A stretch of DNA of 64,000 nt from CAYSCZ01 sp964429655 (GTDB taxonomy: Bacteria; Bacteroidota; Bacteroidia; Cytophagales; Cyclobacteriaceae), in assembly GCA_964429655.1 (NCBI GenBank), contig CAYSCZ010000011.1:1-64000 (forward strand). Reading direction: 5' to 3'. Made by a program: the position numbers and the translations under genes. Below are positions 8,973 to 17,914 of the stretch, one piece after another. The notes under the pieces were generated by a model, which had not been told where the DNA came from, did not search any database, and was given only the letters and a program-made list of their open reading frames with translations. Numbering within the stretch: the first letter of the stretch is position 1; each line of letters begins with the position of its first letter.

Positions 8973-10196
8973 ATGTACGATCTAAAAAATTATATCCACA
9001 GAGGTTCAACGTTTGTAAATAATAAACTTAATCCACGCCATAAAAAATTGTCGACTTTGATGATTTACGCCACGGATATTTGTGATTCTGGCTGTAAGCA
9101 TTGTCTTATATGGGCAAAAAGACCAACTAAAGTTCTTCCATTGGAAAAGATCATCGAAATAATGAATAGTAAGTGTGTCACTAAAAACACGACCATTGGT
9201 CTGGAAGGCGGGGAATTTCTTTTACACCCTGAGGCGCTGGAAATTATGAAGTGGTTTCGGGAAAACCATCCAAATTTTGACCTCTTATCCAATTGCTTGA
9301 AACCCGATAATTTAATAGAAGCGGTGAAAAAATATCCGCCCAAGAGATTATATGTGTCCCTGGACGGCGACAAAGACACATACCATTATATGAGGGGTAA
9401 AGATGGCTACGAATCAGTCATCAAGGTTATAGAAGAACTGAAAGATGTGGTCCCTATTTCTACTATGTTTACCTTATCCCCTTACAATGAGTTTAGCGAT
9501 ATGGATCACGTGGCCAATGTTTGTGAGAAATATGGGATAGATATGCGGATAGGTGTTTATAATAACATTTCATTCTTTGATACTGTAGAGACAGCCCATG
9601 AAAACGATATTGGGCAACATAAAGATGAAAAAATACTTCAATATGCTGATGTAAGGGAGATAAAGCAGGAGGGTCTACTCGAACGAAACGCTAAACTCAA
9701 AGAAGAAGAAGCCAAAAATATTCACAGCCCTATCCACAATCACGAGGTTGAGTACAGTGAGTTTAAGGATAACGTTCCTCATTCTATAAAAAAATTCAAA
9801 GAAAACTATGACTTTTTGATGCTCTATGACGAGTGGAGAAAGAAACGTTTGAAGATGAAGTGCCACAGTATTCTGGATAGTGCCGTTGTGCATCCAAATG
9901 GTGATGTACCAATTTGTCAGCACCTTGATGTGAAAATTGGAAATGTTTTTGAGAATACATTAGATGAGGTTTTTAATTCCGATGAAACTATTAAAACCCA
10001 TAATCATCATGTTCACAACTGCAACCAATGTTGGATTAACTTCCATAGAAAATATGACGTGGTACTTTACAGAACCTTCGAGAAATTTTTTGGAAAGTTT
10101 GGTACTTCTAAATTACTAGGTTATTATCAATGGGAAGAAGACAATAAAGCGACTTACAAGGAATACATGGATAAGGTCACTAATACTTATGTTTAA
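8973..10196 (+). CDS. Radical SAM protein with SPASM/Twitch-like C-terminal cysteines
   Basis: This 407-residue protein is expected to bind a [4Fe-4S] cluster through CDSGCKHC (Cys37, Cys41, Cys44) and cleave S-adenosylmethionine. LEGGEF (78-82) matches the family GGE motif. A C-terminal region with Cys297, Cys315, Cys350 and Cys353 around HPNGDVPIC and a GNVFENTLDEVF stretch resembles SPASM/Twitch domains, which bind extra clusters. Such proteins modify peptides or small molecules. No precursor peptide gene is visible nearby. The 3' end overlaps the convergent oxidoreductase gene by 17 bases. Substrate and pathway are unknown. Upstream lies a decayed dehydrogenase, so this may be an acquired segment. 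Confidence 0.85.
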   Translation: MYDLKNYIHRGSTFVNNKLNPRHKKLSTLMIYATDICDSGCKHCLIWAKRPTKVLPLEKIIEIMNSKCVTKNTTIGLEGGEFLLHPEALEIMKWFRENHPNFDLLSNCLKPDNLIEAVKKYPPKRLYVSLDGDKDTYHYMRGKDGYESVIKVIEELKDVVPISTMFTLSPYNEFSDMDHVANVCEKYGIDMRIGVYNNISFFDTVETAHENDIGQHKDEKILQYADVREIKQEGLLERNAKLKEEEAKNIHSPIHNHEVEYSEFKDNVPHSIKKFKENYDFLMLYDEWRKKRLKMKCHSILDSAVVHPNGDVPICQHLDVKIGNVFENTLDEVFNSDETIKTHNHHVHNCNQCWINFHRKYDVVLYRTFEKFFGKFGTSKLLGYYQWEEDNKATYKEYMDKVTNTYV

Positions 10197-11214
10197 TGTT
10201 TTCTATCAAGCCATAAGTCTCCAAAAGGTCGTTCAAAGGCGATCTGTTTATTGTTTTTTGACCCTCTACAGTTTTAACAAAAGTTTCGATCTCAGTTAGG
10301 TAGCCCTGCTCATAGAGGCTGTTAAAGTCTTTTATGGGTATGAACCCCCTGTTGTCATACAGCAAAATTGTTTTTGTAGGATTACCTAAGACTTTCTCCA
10401 AAGGAATATTCATAACTTTCTTAGGCTTTGATTCTTTCGTGAGTTTTGATGGATATGATGCGTAGATAATTTCTTTTTTTGTATTTATGGTCATATCATC
10501 GTGAGTAATGCTCCAACCATAGTTTGTAGATAGTTCCAAGACGCCAACGACTCCACTTCTATGCTTCGTTTGAATAATCACAGAGGAATAACCTTGCGCC
10601 CCAACTTTTTGAATATTTACATGTTCTGTTTTTCCAAACAAATAATAAATATTATCCAGGGCATGGATGTAAAGGTCTAATACCTCATCTCCTTCCGGGT
10701 AGCCTCCTGTTACATACCTGGCATTATAGGTTATAACATCTTTTAGATATGGTTTCAACAGGCTATTGATTTTACAATATCTCTTTTGTAACCCCACCAG
10801 ACATTTTACTTGGTTTGCATTTTGTATCAGATCCTCCAGTTCATATTTGCTGGCACATGGAGGTTTTTCGACAAAAACATATTTCCCTCCTTGCAAAAGT
10901 TTTTTTGTTATTTCATAGTGGGCCTTAACGGATGCACTCACAAATACGCCCTTTATTTCTGCATCGTTTATAATATCTGTTAAAGAATCAGTACCTTCTG
11001 CCCCATAGCGGGATGCCATTCTGACGGCATTTTCCTTGTTGCGAGTGCATATAATCTTTAATGGTACAGCCAAATAATTCAAACAAGGATAAAGGTTAGA
11101 TATGCTATGATTACCAACCCCTACAAAGGCGTATTTATGTTTATAAGATTTATCTAAGGTCAGATAACCTTGCTTTCTAATCTGTTTATATTTTTCAATT
11201 AAGCCATCTATCAT
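10180..11214 (-). CDS. Gfo/Idh/MocA-family oxidoreductase
   Basis: This 344-residue predicted NAD(P)-dependent sugar or cyclitol dehydrogenase has an N-terminal Rossmann fold. The dinucleotide motif FVGVGNHS is around residues 30-37, and the conserved FVEKPP follows, where the Lys is part of the family's catalytic EKP motif. The second domain has GDEVLDLYIHALDNIYYLFG, whose His is the usual catalytic position. It lies 19 bases downstream of the SMUG2-like glycosylase on the same strand and runs into the radical SAM gene tail-to-tail. The substrate is unknown. Confidence 0.85.
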   Translation of the reverse strand: MIDGLIEKYKQIRKQGYLTLDKSYKHKYAFVGVGNHSISNLYPCLNYLAVPLKIICTRNKENAVRMASRYGAEGTDSLTDIINDAEIKGVFVSASVKAHYEITKKLLQGGKYVFVEKPPCASKYELEDLIQNANQVKCLVGLQKRYCKINSLLKPYLKDVITYNARYVTGGYPEGDEVLDLYIHALDNIYYLFGKTEHVNIQKVGAQGYSSVIIQTKHRSGVVGVLELSTNYGWSITHDDMTINTKKEIIYASYPSKLTKESKPKKVMNIPLEKVLGNPTKTILLYDNRGFIPIKDFNSLYEQGYLTEIETFVKTVEGQKTINRSPLNDLLETYGLIENIKHKY

Positions 11215-11233
11215 TTCAAAATAAAATTAAACT

Positions 11234-11923
11234 TTAAGCAATCGATATTTTGGATGTGTTGAGTTCCTGAATATAAAGACTTATATAGTCATCAATTTTT
11301 TTTTGTCTGTATTGCATTATCCACCTTGGATGTGGTAGTTCCTTTATCTGGTCAAATAGTCCATAATCATTATTTATTTCTTTAAAAATCTTATAATTTT
11401 TACCCTGACCTACGCAAAAAGCTATTTTTCTGGAGCACCCAAACAATAATTTCTTTTTTAACCAATCAACGATAAATGGTTTTATTTCTTTGAGAAGCTC
11501 CTTTGAATCGTAGTAATTAAAATTCTTTCCCTGCTTCACAAATCCTATGGGAGATAATGCTGAAAAAAAGAACTTTTGGTAAAACTTTTCGGGGCCTCCA
11601 TACGCATTGATCATCTTATAAATAAATATTGAAGAAAGCTCCGCCTTTGGTTCAAAATTATTTTCTATCCCACATTCACGCTTCAATCTGATAGGGTCTG
11701 TAAAGCCAATGCCGGTTATGCCAGCCCCAAACCGTCCCGGATTTATTCCCATAAGCAAGACCCTGTGGCCATGATCATTATAAAACTTTGTGAAAAACTG
11801 AAGCATGATTTTTTTTACCTCATCATCCCTGAAAGGGGTCAGCAGGTGCACATCTTCGGGAACCTTTGGGGGTTCTATCTTTTCATAAAAATCAATTACC
11901 GATTGGCCAAAAGTGCTCTTCAT
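11234..11923 (-). CDS. SMUG2-like uracil-DNA glycosylase
   Basis: This 229-residue protein belongs to the uracil-DNA glycosylase superfamily, in the SMUG branch. The water-activating motif appears as MGINPGRFGAGITGIGF (58-74) and the minor-groove/His loop as LPHPRW with His198. It would remove uracil or oxidised pyrimidines from DNA as the first step of base excision repair. It is the first gene of a probable two-gene operon with the Gfo/Idh/MocA oxidoreductase. A second base glycosylase (AlkA-like) lies nearby on the other strand, so this corner clusters base-repair genes. Substrate preference is not predictable here. Confidence 0.8.
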   Translation of the reverse strand: MKSTFGQSVIDFYEKIEPPKVPEDVHLLTPFRDDEVKKIMLQFFTKFYNDHGHRVLLMGINPGRFGAGITGIGFTDPIRLKRECGIENNFEPKAELSSIFIYKMINAYGGPEKFYQKFFFSALSPIGFVKQGKNFNYYDSKELLKEIKPFIVDWLKKKLLFGCSRKIAFCVGQGKNYKIFKEINNDYGLFDQIKELPHPRWIMQYRQKKIDDYISLYIQELNTSKISIA

Positions 11924-12030
11924 TAAAGCCCAAAACTAATGCTTAAATAACAACCGTCACCGTGTAAGTTGACAAACTGCATAGGAAATAGCTGATAATA
12001 AGAATACATTAGGTGAAAAAGGAGGGAATA

Positions 12031-12207
12031 ATGAAACAAATAAAAGAGATTGTACTAATGGGATTGGTGTTGCTATTATTTACTCCTCTTGCTTTTCTAC
12101 TAATGCCTGTAGTTCTGATTGGAGGAATAATCGGGGCTATTAAGACAATGTTTGATGGCAGATGGAAAAAAACCAGTTACCCTGAAATCCATCATCAGGT
12201 AAGTTAA
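12031..12207 (+). CDS. Small membrane protein
   Basis: This short protein of about 58 residues has one long hydrophobic stretch (VLMGLVLLLFTPLAFLLM and beyond), probably one or two transmembrane helices, and a polar tail ending SYPEIHHQVS. I chose the ATG at 12031 because a good AGGAGG ribosome-binding site sits five bases upstream; a GTG six codons earlier (12013) is the alternative. It precedes the AlkA-like gene by about 40 bases. Function unknown. Confidence 0.6.
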   Translation: MKQIKEIVLMGLVLLLFTPLAFLLMPVVLIGGIIGAIKTMFDGRWKKTSYPEIHHQVS

Positions 12208-12246
12208 CCTGGTACATATTGATAAAACAATCAATATTTTTGATGG

Positions 12247-12864
12247 ATGCAAAAGCTTATGACGGTTGAAGGCGTTGAATATCTATGTGTCAAAGATTCT
12301 ATATTCAAGAGGATCAGGGATAATTATGGTTTACCACCAAATTGGAAAAGAAATCCCGGATTTGAGTCATTGGTTAAAATCATATTGGAACAACAGGTAT
12401 CGTTAAATACTGCCAAAGTCGCTTACGAAAAGCTAAAAAGTACTTGTTTCGAAATTGATCCACTTAAGATCTTACAACTGAGTGATAAGCAGATGCGTGA
12501 TGCTTATGTGAGCAGGCAAAAAGCCAACTATATCCGTGAACTTGCCAAATCAATACTGGAGGGTAAATTTTGTTTTGAAGAACTTTTTAGTTTAGACCCC
12601 TCAAAAGCATATGATAAATTAACATCAATTAAAGGGGTTGGCCCATGGACAGCAAATGTTTACATGATATTCTGCCTGCAATACCCCGACATATTTCCAA
12701 AGGGTGATGTTGCATTGATTAATATTATTAAAGAATTGAAAGAAGACATTGAACCTGACAAATTTGATGATTTGATCAAAACATGGTCACCATACCGAAC
12801 TACTGCTGCATTTTTTCTCTGGCACTACTATTTAGGTAAAAGAGGAAGAAATGCTTTAATCTAG
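12247..12864 (+). CDS. DNA-3-methyladenine glycosylase II-like (HhH-GPD)
   Basis: This 205-residue HhH-GPD base-excision enzyme resembles the catalytic part of AlkA and lacks AlkA's N-terminal extra domain. The helix-hairpin-helix is LTSIKGVGPWTANVYM (125-140). The catalytic aspartate is Asp154 in FPKGDVAL. LVKIILEQQVS matches the conserved helix of the family. It removes alkylated purines from DNA. No iron-sulfur cysteine cluster is present, which fits AlkA rather than Nth/MutY. The start could also be the ATG at 12259. Confidence 0.88.
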   Translation: MQKLMTVEGVEYLCVKDSIFKRIRDNYGLPPNWKRNPGFESLVKIILEQQVSLNTAKVAYEKLKSTCFEIDPLKILQLSDKQMRDAYVSRQKANYIRELAKSILEGKFCFEELFSLDPSKAYDKLTSIKGVGPWTANVYMIFCLQYPDIFPKGDVALINIIKELKEDIEPDKFDDLIKTWSPYRTTAAFFLWHYYLGKRGRNALI

Positions 12865-12946
12865 CTAGTAGATCCTCAATAAAGCAATATTAATTCTCAA
12901 ATCAGTCACAAAAAATTTGATTACTTTTGTTGAAAAATAAATTAGA

Positions 12947-13498
12947 ATGAAACTTTTAAGTACAATCATTACTCTGTTTATTTCTCTAATCTTGTTCTCG
13001 TGTGGGGATGCTGGAATAACTTTCAACTTAGCAAAGTTGGTTGAATATCCAATTCCCGTTAATACAAATCAAATTAACGACAATGAATTTAACGGATCTG
13101 TTTCCACAGATCTTGCAACGTCAGAGTTTAATGAGGTATTAGATGAAATGCAGGATTTTAAGTTTAACTTCCTGGCATATCAGATTACTGATATAGAAAA
13201 TACATCTGATCCTGCGGTTATCACAAGCATAACTATTGATATTGATGGCAGCATATTATGGTCTTCTGAACAAAACATACAGGTTGTTAATACACAGGAT
13301 GTCATTATATACGAAGAGGCTCTAGATTTCGCACTTGAAGGTTTTAATCTAAATACACTTTTAAATTGGGTTCAGGATGTAGAAAATGGAAATGATCCAA
13401 CCATTAATATATCGATGACTTTTGATGGCGAACCTGAAGATTTTACATTTATTGTGGTAACCGATACGAAAGCATTAGTTGACCGAAACTTAAACTGA
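12947..13498 (+). CDS. Hypothetical lipoprotein
   Basis: This 183-residue exported protein has signal MKLLSTIITLFISLILFSC, with the lipobox cysteine at residue 19. The acidic mature domain appears beta-rich (ITSITIDIDGSILW, INISMTFDGEPEDFTF). It is followed one base after its stop by an outer-membrane beta-barrel gene, so the two are co-transcribed and may form a surface pair. A TACTTTTG -7-like box lies at 12922-12929. No family recognised. Confidence 0.7.
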   Translation: MKLLSTIITLFISLILFSCGDAGITFNLAKLVEYPIPVNTNQINDNEFNGSVSTDLATSEFNEVLDEMQDFKFNFLAYQITDIENTSDPAVITSITIDIDGSILWSSEQNIQVVNTQDVIIYEEALDFALEGFNLNTLLNWVQDVENGNDPTINISMTFDGEPEDFTFIVVTDTKALVDRNLN

Positions 13499-13499
13499 A

Positions 13500-14510
13500 A
13501 TGAAAATTACCAGACTAATTCTAGGATTGTGTTTCATTGCAATCAATTTTCAATCCAACGGACAAGCTGATTTTGATAGATTATTAGAAGCTGGACAAGA
13601 AGATGCCAATAAATTATTGGAGTCCTACTTTGAACCCTTTTTCATTGGTATGGGCAGTAATGTAAATAGTGGGTGGGTAAATACCGCAAAACCACATAAA
13701 TTGCTGGGATTTGACCTGACAGTAACTGCCTCTGCCTCATTTGTACCAACAGATGCCGAGTTTTTTACTTTTAATAACAGTGACTTTCAAAATGTGAAAT
13801 TATCAGAAGGCAGTTCAGATGAATTACCTACTGTGATGGGGCCTAATCTTGCTGCTGATGATATACCAGAGTTGACATATTTTAATGATGGAGAAGAAGT
13901 TGTTCGTTCAACAGCACCAACAGGCCTTGGAATAGAGGATGAAATTGGCTTTAATGCCGTACCAATTGTGATGCCCCAACTAGGTATTGGGTTATTCAAG
14001 AATACTGAAGTAAAATTTAGGTTTGTGCCTGAAACAACCATAGAAGATGATGACGGTGATGGTAAAATAAAGATGTTGGGATTTGGTGTACTTCACGATG
14101 TTAAGCAATGGATACCTGGTATAAAACTATTGCCTTTCGATTTATCTCTGTTTGCGGGCTACACCATATTAGATGTTGAGGTCCCGTTAGATGAAGATTT
14201 CCCTGACAGAATCGGCACCCTCGAACTGGATGCATTAAATATTGAAGCAATTGTATCTAAAAAATTCTCTGTTTTAACTGCTTATGCATCAATAGGTTAT
14301 AGTAATTTTTCAAATAATGTATCACTATTAGGCACCTATGAAACTGAATCGGAGGTATTTACAAACCCTATAGACCTGGATTTTTCCAGCAGCAGTTTTA
14401 AAGGAAAATTGGGTCTAAGAGTAAAGCTTTTAATATTTACAATTCAAGCAGATTATACTATTCAGGAATATAATACCTTCTCGACAGGTGTTGGAATAAG
14501 TTTCAGATAA
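13500..14510 (+). CDS. Outer-membrane beta-barrel protein (DUF6588-like)
   Basis: This 336-residue protein has a cleavable signal (MKITRLILGLCFIAINFQSNGQA) and many alternating hydrophobic strands. The C-terminus, IQEYNTFSTGVGISFR, ends in an aromatic-basic pattern typical of outer-membrane barrels. The segment LESYFEPFFIGMGSNVNSGW reminds me of Bacteroidetes proteins grouped as DUF6588, but that is recollection, not a search. It is co-transcribed with the upstream lipoprotein. Function unknown. Confidence 0.7.
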   Translation: MKITRLILGLCFIAINFQSNGQADFDRLLEAGQEDANKLLESYFEPFFIGMGSNVNSGWVNTAKPHKLLGFDLTVTASASFVPTDAEFFTFNNSDFQNVKLSEGSSDELPTVMGPNLAADDIPELTYFNDGEEVVRSTAPTGLGIEDEIGFNAVPIVMPQLGIGLFKNTEVKFRFVPETTIEDDDGDGKIKMLGFGVLHDVKQWIPGIKLLPFDLSLFAGYTILDVEVPLDEDFPDRIGTLELDALNIEAIVSKKFSVLTAYASIGYSNFSNNVSLLGTYETESEVFTNPIDLDFSSSSFKGKLGLRVKLLIFTIQADYTIQEYNTFSTGVGISFR

Positions 14511-14528
14511 ACCAGATAAGCTTGGTGA

Positions 14529-15503
14529 TCATATAGTGACCACCACCTTTCCTTTTACTTTTCTGTCTTTCACCAGGTTCAATGCTGATATAGATTCTTT
14601 AAGCGTAAAAACCTTATCAATTTGAGGTTTTATCTTACCTCCGGCTAACCATTGAATTAGTTTTTCTACATTTTTTGCATTTGCTTCCGGCTCATTTCTA
14701 AAAAAACCTCCCCAAAATGCACCAACGATAGAGGCACTTTTTAATAATGGTAGATTTAGAGGAATTGATGGAATGCTTCCGGCAGCAAATCCCACAATTA
14801 CATAACGCCCATTCCTGGCAATTGACCTAAATGCCGTCTCTGAGTAATGACCTCCAACTGGATCATAGATTACGTCGACACCTTTACCTTTTGTTAGTGC
14901 TTTTACTTGTGATTTCAAATCCAATTTCGCATAATTTATCAATTCGTCAGCACCATTTAATTTACAAAAACTGAGCTTATCATATGTTGAAGCAGCAGCT
15001 ATTACCTTACATCCTATCGCTTTTGCTATTTGAATAGCAGCAACGCCAACACCTCCCGCAGCACCTAGAACTAAAAGAACTTCACTGCTCTTCAATTGAC
15101 CCCTATCTACCAATGCATGATAAGATGTACCATAGGTCATCAAAAATGCGGCGGCTTTTTCAGAGGATATCTCGAATGATACCGGAAATGTATTGGAAGC
15201 CTTACCAATTACGTACTCAGCTAACCCTCCCCAGGTCGTTCCTGATACTACCCGATCACCAACTTTAAGTTCGTTAACGTCATTAGAAACAGCTTCAATA
15301 ATACCATAAACTTCAGCACCCGGTGAAAAAGGAAAATCCGGTTTGAATTGATATTGCCCTTCAATGATTAGTATGTCAGGGAAATTAATGCCACATGCCA
15401 CCACTCTGATAAGCACCTGACCAGCTTCTATTTCAGGGATCGATAATTCTCCAATGAATAAATCCTCCGGAGGTCCGTATTTGCTACAAATCAGTGCCTT
15501 CAA
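14529..15503 (-). CDS. NADPH:quinone oxidoreductase (zinc-independent MDR family)
   Basis: This 324-residue cytoplasmic medium-chain reductase resembles Qor. It has the N-terminal GroES-like domain (MKALICSKYGPPEDL, ACGINFPDILIIEGQY) and the Rossmann motif VLGAAGGVGVAAIQIAKAIG. The catalytic and structural zinc cysteines of alcohol dehydrogenases are absent, as expected. It probably reduces quinones or enoyl ketones with NADPH. It lies seven bases downstream of hslV on the same strand. Confidence 0.88.
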   Translation of the reverse strand: MKALICSKYGPPEDLFIGELSIPEIEAGQVLIRVVACGINFPDILIIEGQYQFKPDFPFSPGAEVYGIIEAVSNDVNELKVGDRVVSGTTWGGLAEYVIGKASNTFPVSFEISSEKAAAFLMTYGTSYHALVDRGQLKSSEVLLVLGAAGGVGVAAIQIAKAIGCKVIAAASTYDKLSFCKLNGADELINYAKLDLKSQVKALTKGKGVDVIYDPVGGHYSETAFRSIARNGRYVIVGFAAGSIPSIPLNLPLLKSASIVGAFWGGFFRNEPEANAKNVEKLIQWLAGGKIKPQIDKVFTLKESISALNLVKDRKVKGKVVVTI

Positions 15504-15510
15504 TAATCAA

Positions 15511-16050
15511 TCAATCTAGTTTTTCAATGATCAGGTTATGGTTAGTGTAAATGCATATGTCTGCGGCTATTGTTAAACTTTCCTTCACCATTTCCTCGGC
15601 TGTTAATTGTGGGCTGTGTTTTTTTAATGCCAGTGCTGCAGATTGTGCGTACATGCTTCCGGAACCTATTGCTGCAATTTCATGATCGGGTTCTATAACA
15701 TCCCCGGTGCCTGAAATTATAAGTATTTGCTCTTTATCGGCAACCACCAACATGGCTTCCAGTCTCCTAAGAAATCGATCCATACGCCATTCCTTGGCCA
15801 ACTCTATAGCTGATCGCTTCATGTTTGACCCATAAGTACCAAGTTTCTCCTCAAATTTCTCAATAAGTGTGAAAGCATCGGCCGTTGAACCGGCAAACCC
15901 TGCAAGGATTTTATTGTTCGCTAGTTTTCGTATTTTCCTGACGTTACTTTTTGCCACTGTATTTCCAAAAGTGGCTTGTCCATCTGCTCCAATTGCTACT
16001 CTATCGTGATGGAGGATCGCAATTACTGTGGTTGAATGAAATTTGGTCAT
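15511..16050 (-). CDS. hslV: ATP-dependent protease peptidase subunit HslV
   Basis: This 179-residue threonine protease is related to proteasome beta subunits and forms a dodecamer capped by the HslU ATPase. The N-terminus reads MTKFHSTTV, so a short propeptide must be removed to expose the catalytic Thr at residue 7. IGADGQATFGNT and LAGFAGSTADAFTL are diagnostic. No hslU is present in the window, so the partner is encoded elsewhere. The gene lies between the E2 gene, separated by a terminator, and the quinone reductase gene. Confidence 0.93.
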   Translation of the reverse strand: MTKFHSTTVIAILHHDRVAIGADGQATFGNTVAKSNVRKIRKLANNKILAGFAGSTADAFTLIEKFEEKLGTYGSNMKRSAIELAKEWRMDRFLRRLEAMLVVADKEQILIISGTGDVIEPDHEIAAIGSGSMYAQSAALALKKHSPQLTAEEMVKESLTIAADICIYTNHNLIIEKLD

Positions 16051-16055
16051 GTTTT

Positions 16056-16091
16056 TTTAATAAAAAATCCCGTGCCATCAGCAAACGGGAT
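16056..16091 (-). terminator. Rho-independent terminator after the E2 gene
   Basis: On the minus strand ATCCCGT and ACGGGAT form a seven-base-pair stem with an 11-base loop, followed directly by a T-run. It lies about 26 bases downstream of the dihydrolipoamide acyltransferase stop and just before hslV. Confidence 0.85.
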
Positions 16092-16116
16092 CAATGAGTT
16101 ATGGTTGTATAATGTT

Positions 16117-17766
16117 TTAAATCAATATTCGAACAGGGTCTTCAAGTAATTCTTTGAAGGTCTTTAAAAAAGCAGCACCGGTGGCTCCATCCACAGCCCG
16201 ATGATCGCAGGATAGTGTTACTTTCATTACATTACCTGGCACTAACTGACCATTTTTTACCACTGCAGTTTCTTTAATTCCACCAACAGCCATTATGCAA
16301 GAATCAGGCGGGTTTATGATCGCGGTAAATTCCTCTATTCCAAACATACCGAGGTTTGAGATTGAAAATGTATTACCCTCCCAATCAGAAGGCTGAAGCT
16401 TTTTCTCCTTGGCTTTTCTGGCCAGACTTTTAACTTCAGTGGAAATATGAGATAGTGATTTATTATCTGCAAACCTTATTACCGGAACCAATAAACCCTC
16501 AGGGACAGCAACAGCCACACCAACATGAATGTGTTCATTTTTTATGATTTTATCCCCCTCCCACGAGACATTCACATCCAGATGTCTTCTTAGTGCAGCC
16601 GATGCCGCCTTAATAACCATGTCATTAAAGGATACTTTCACAGGTGAATATTCATTGATGCTCTTTCTTGCCTCTATCGCCTTATCCATATTAATTTCCA
16701 TGGTTAGATAAAAATGTGGCGCGGTAAACTTGCTCTCAGACAAGCGCTTAGCGATGGTTTTACGCATCTGGGAAACAGGTTCCTCCTGCGATTTTTCCTC
16801 GCCCACAATTGTTGGTAATTTAATTTCTGGTGCTGGAGCAGTGCTTTCCTCTTTTTTAGGAGCCGGTTCTGTAGCAGCAGAAGATTCAGCAGGTTGATAG
16901 GACTCAATGTCTCTTTTTATGATTCTGCCACCATCTCCCGTGCCTTTGATTTTAGCAATATCATAACCTCTGTCTTCAGCCATTTTTTTAGCCAGCGGTG
17001 AGGCCTTTATTCTTCCATTATCATCGGCTTTAGTTTCCATGGTGGAACTATCAGAAGATTCTTTGGAGATATCTTCTTTTGGAAACTCATGTCCGGCAGG
17101 TTTGGCTTCTTTTTCTCCTTTAGACTGGTGTGCTTTAAGTAAAGCTTCATAATTAGCACCTTTTTCACCTAACACGGCAATCACTCCATCAATCGCCACA
17201 GAATTGCCTGCCTCCACTGCTTTATAGAGCAATGTTCCATCCTCATAGGCTTCCAACTCCATGGTAGCCTTATCAGTTTCAACTTCAGCCAATATATCAC
17301 CTGATTTAACTTCATCACCAACTTCTTTTTGCCAGGAAGCGATCACACCTTCTTCCATTGTATCACTCATTTTTGGCATGAGTACCAAAGTTGCAGCTAC
17401 AGATGATGTATCAATTTCCCCTTCAGGCTGTTCTTTCTTCTCTTCAACGGGTTGACTATCTGTTTCTTTGTCTTTTGAGGCCCCATTAGTTGATTTTATT
17501 TCCTGCAATAAATCATCAATATTTTCTCCACTTTCACCGATAACGGCTATCACGCCATCCACAGGCACGGATTCTTTTTCTTTGGCACCAATATGCAAAA
17601 GTGTACCATCTTCATATGATTCAAGCTCCATTGTTGCTTTATCGGTTTCTACTTCAGCAATTACATCACCTGAACTTACTTTATCTCCTTCTTTTACCAA
17701 CCATGAGGCGATAACACCTTCTTCCATGGTATCGCTCATTTTAGGCATGCGTATAACTTCAGCCAT
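16117..17766 (-). CDS. Pyruvate dehydrogenase E2 (dihydrolipoamide acetyltransferase)
   Basis: This 549-residue core subunit transfers acetyl groups from lipoamide to CoA. Two N-terminal lipoyl domains carry the lipoylated lysines Lys43 and Lys166 in ETDKATMELE. Linkers rich in Ala, Pro and charged residues separate them from the peripheral-subunit-binding domain (around 250-290, ASPLAKKMAEDRGYD). The acyltransferase domain follows, with SCDHRAVDGATGAAFL. The domain order matches aceF/pdhC. The E1 genes are not adjacent; the fused E1 at 48554 looks like a branched-chain-type enzyme and need not be the partner. A terminator follows. Confidence 0.92.
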   Translation of the reverse strand: MAEVIRMPKMSDTMEEGVIASWLVKEGDKVSSGDVIAEVETDKATMELESYEDGTLLHIGAKEKESVPVDGVIAVIGESGENIDDLLQEIKSTNGASKDKETDSQPVEEKKEQPEGEIDTSSVAATLVLMPKMSDTMEEGVIASWQKEVGDEVKSGDILAEVETDKATMELEAYEDGTLLYKAVEAGNSVAIDGVIAVLGEKGANYEALLKAHQSKGEKEAKPAGHEFPKEDISKESSDSSTMETKADDNGRIKASPLAKKMAEDRGYDIAKIKGTGDGGRIIKRDIESYQPAESSAATEPAPKKEESTAPAPEIKLPTIVGEEKSQEEPVSQMRKTIAKRLSESKFTAPHFYLTMEINMDKAIEARKSINEYSPVKVSFNDMVIKAASAALRRHLDVNVSWEGDKIIKNEHIHVGVAVAVPEGLLVPVIRFADNKSLSHISTEVKSLARKAKEKKLQPSDWEGNTFSISNLGMFGIEEFTAIINPPDSCIMAVGGIKETAVVKNGQLVPGNVMKVTLSCDHRAVDGATGAAFLKTFKELLEDPVRILI

Positions 17767-17914
17767 GTTTCTATTATAATTTAATTGTTTAATTACGTTT
17801 TTAAACTACCAAATTAAATTAAAACTGTTTTATAAGTTTAATTATTGACTATTAAATGTATTGTAATTAAATATGAATACTAAGATTGGTAGTTTTGTTG
17901 ATGATGTTTAGAAA

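Noticed and set aside
8973..10196. RiPP (modified peptide) biosynthesis cluster around the radical SAM gene
   Set aside because: No short precursor ORF, transporter or peptidase is visible within several kilobases, so only an unassigned radical SAM function is supported.
12013..12030. GTG start six codons upstream for the small membrane protein
   Set aside because: These bases contain the AGGAGG ribosome-binding site that serves the ATG at 12031.
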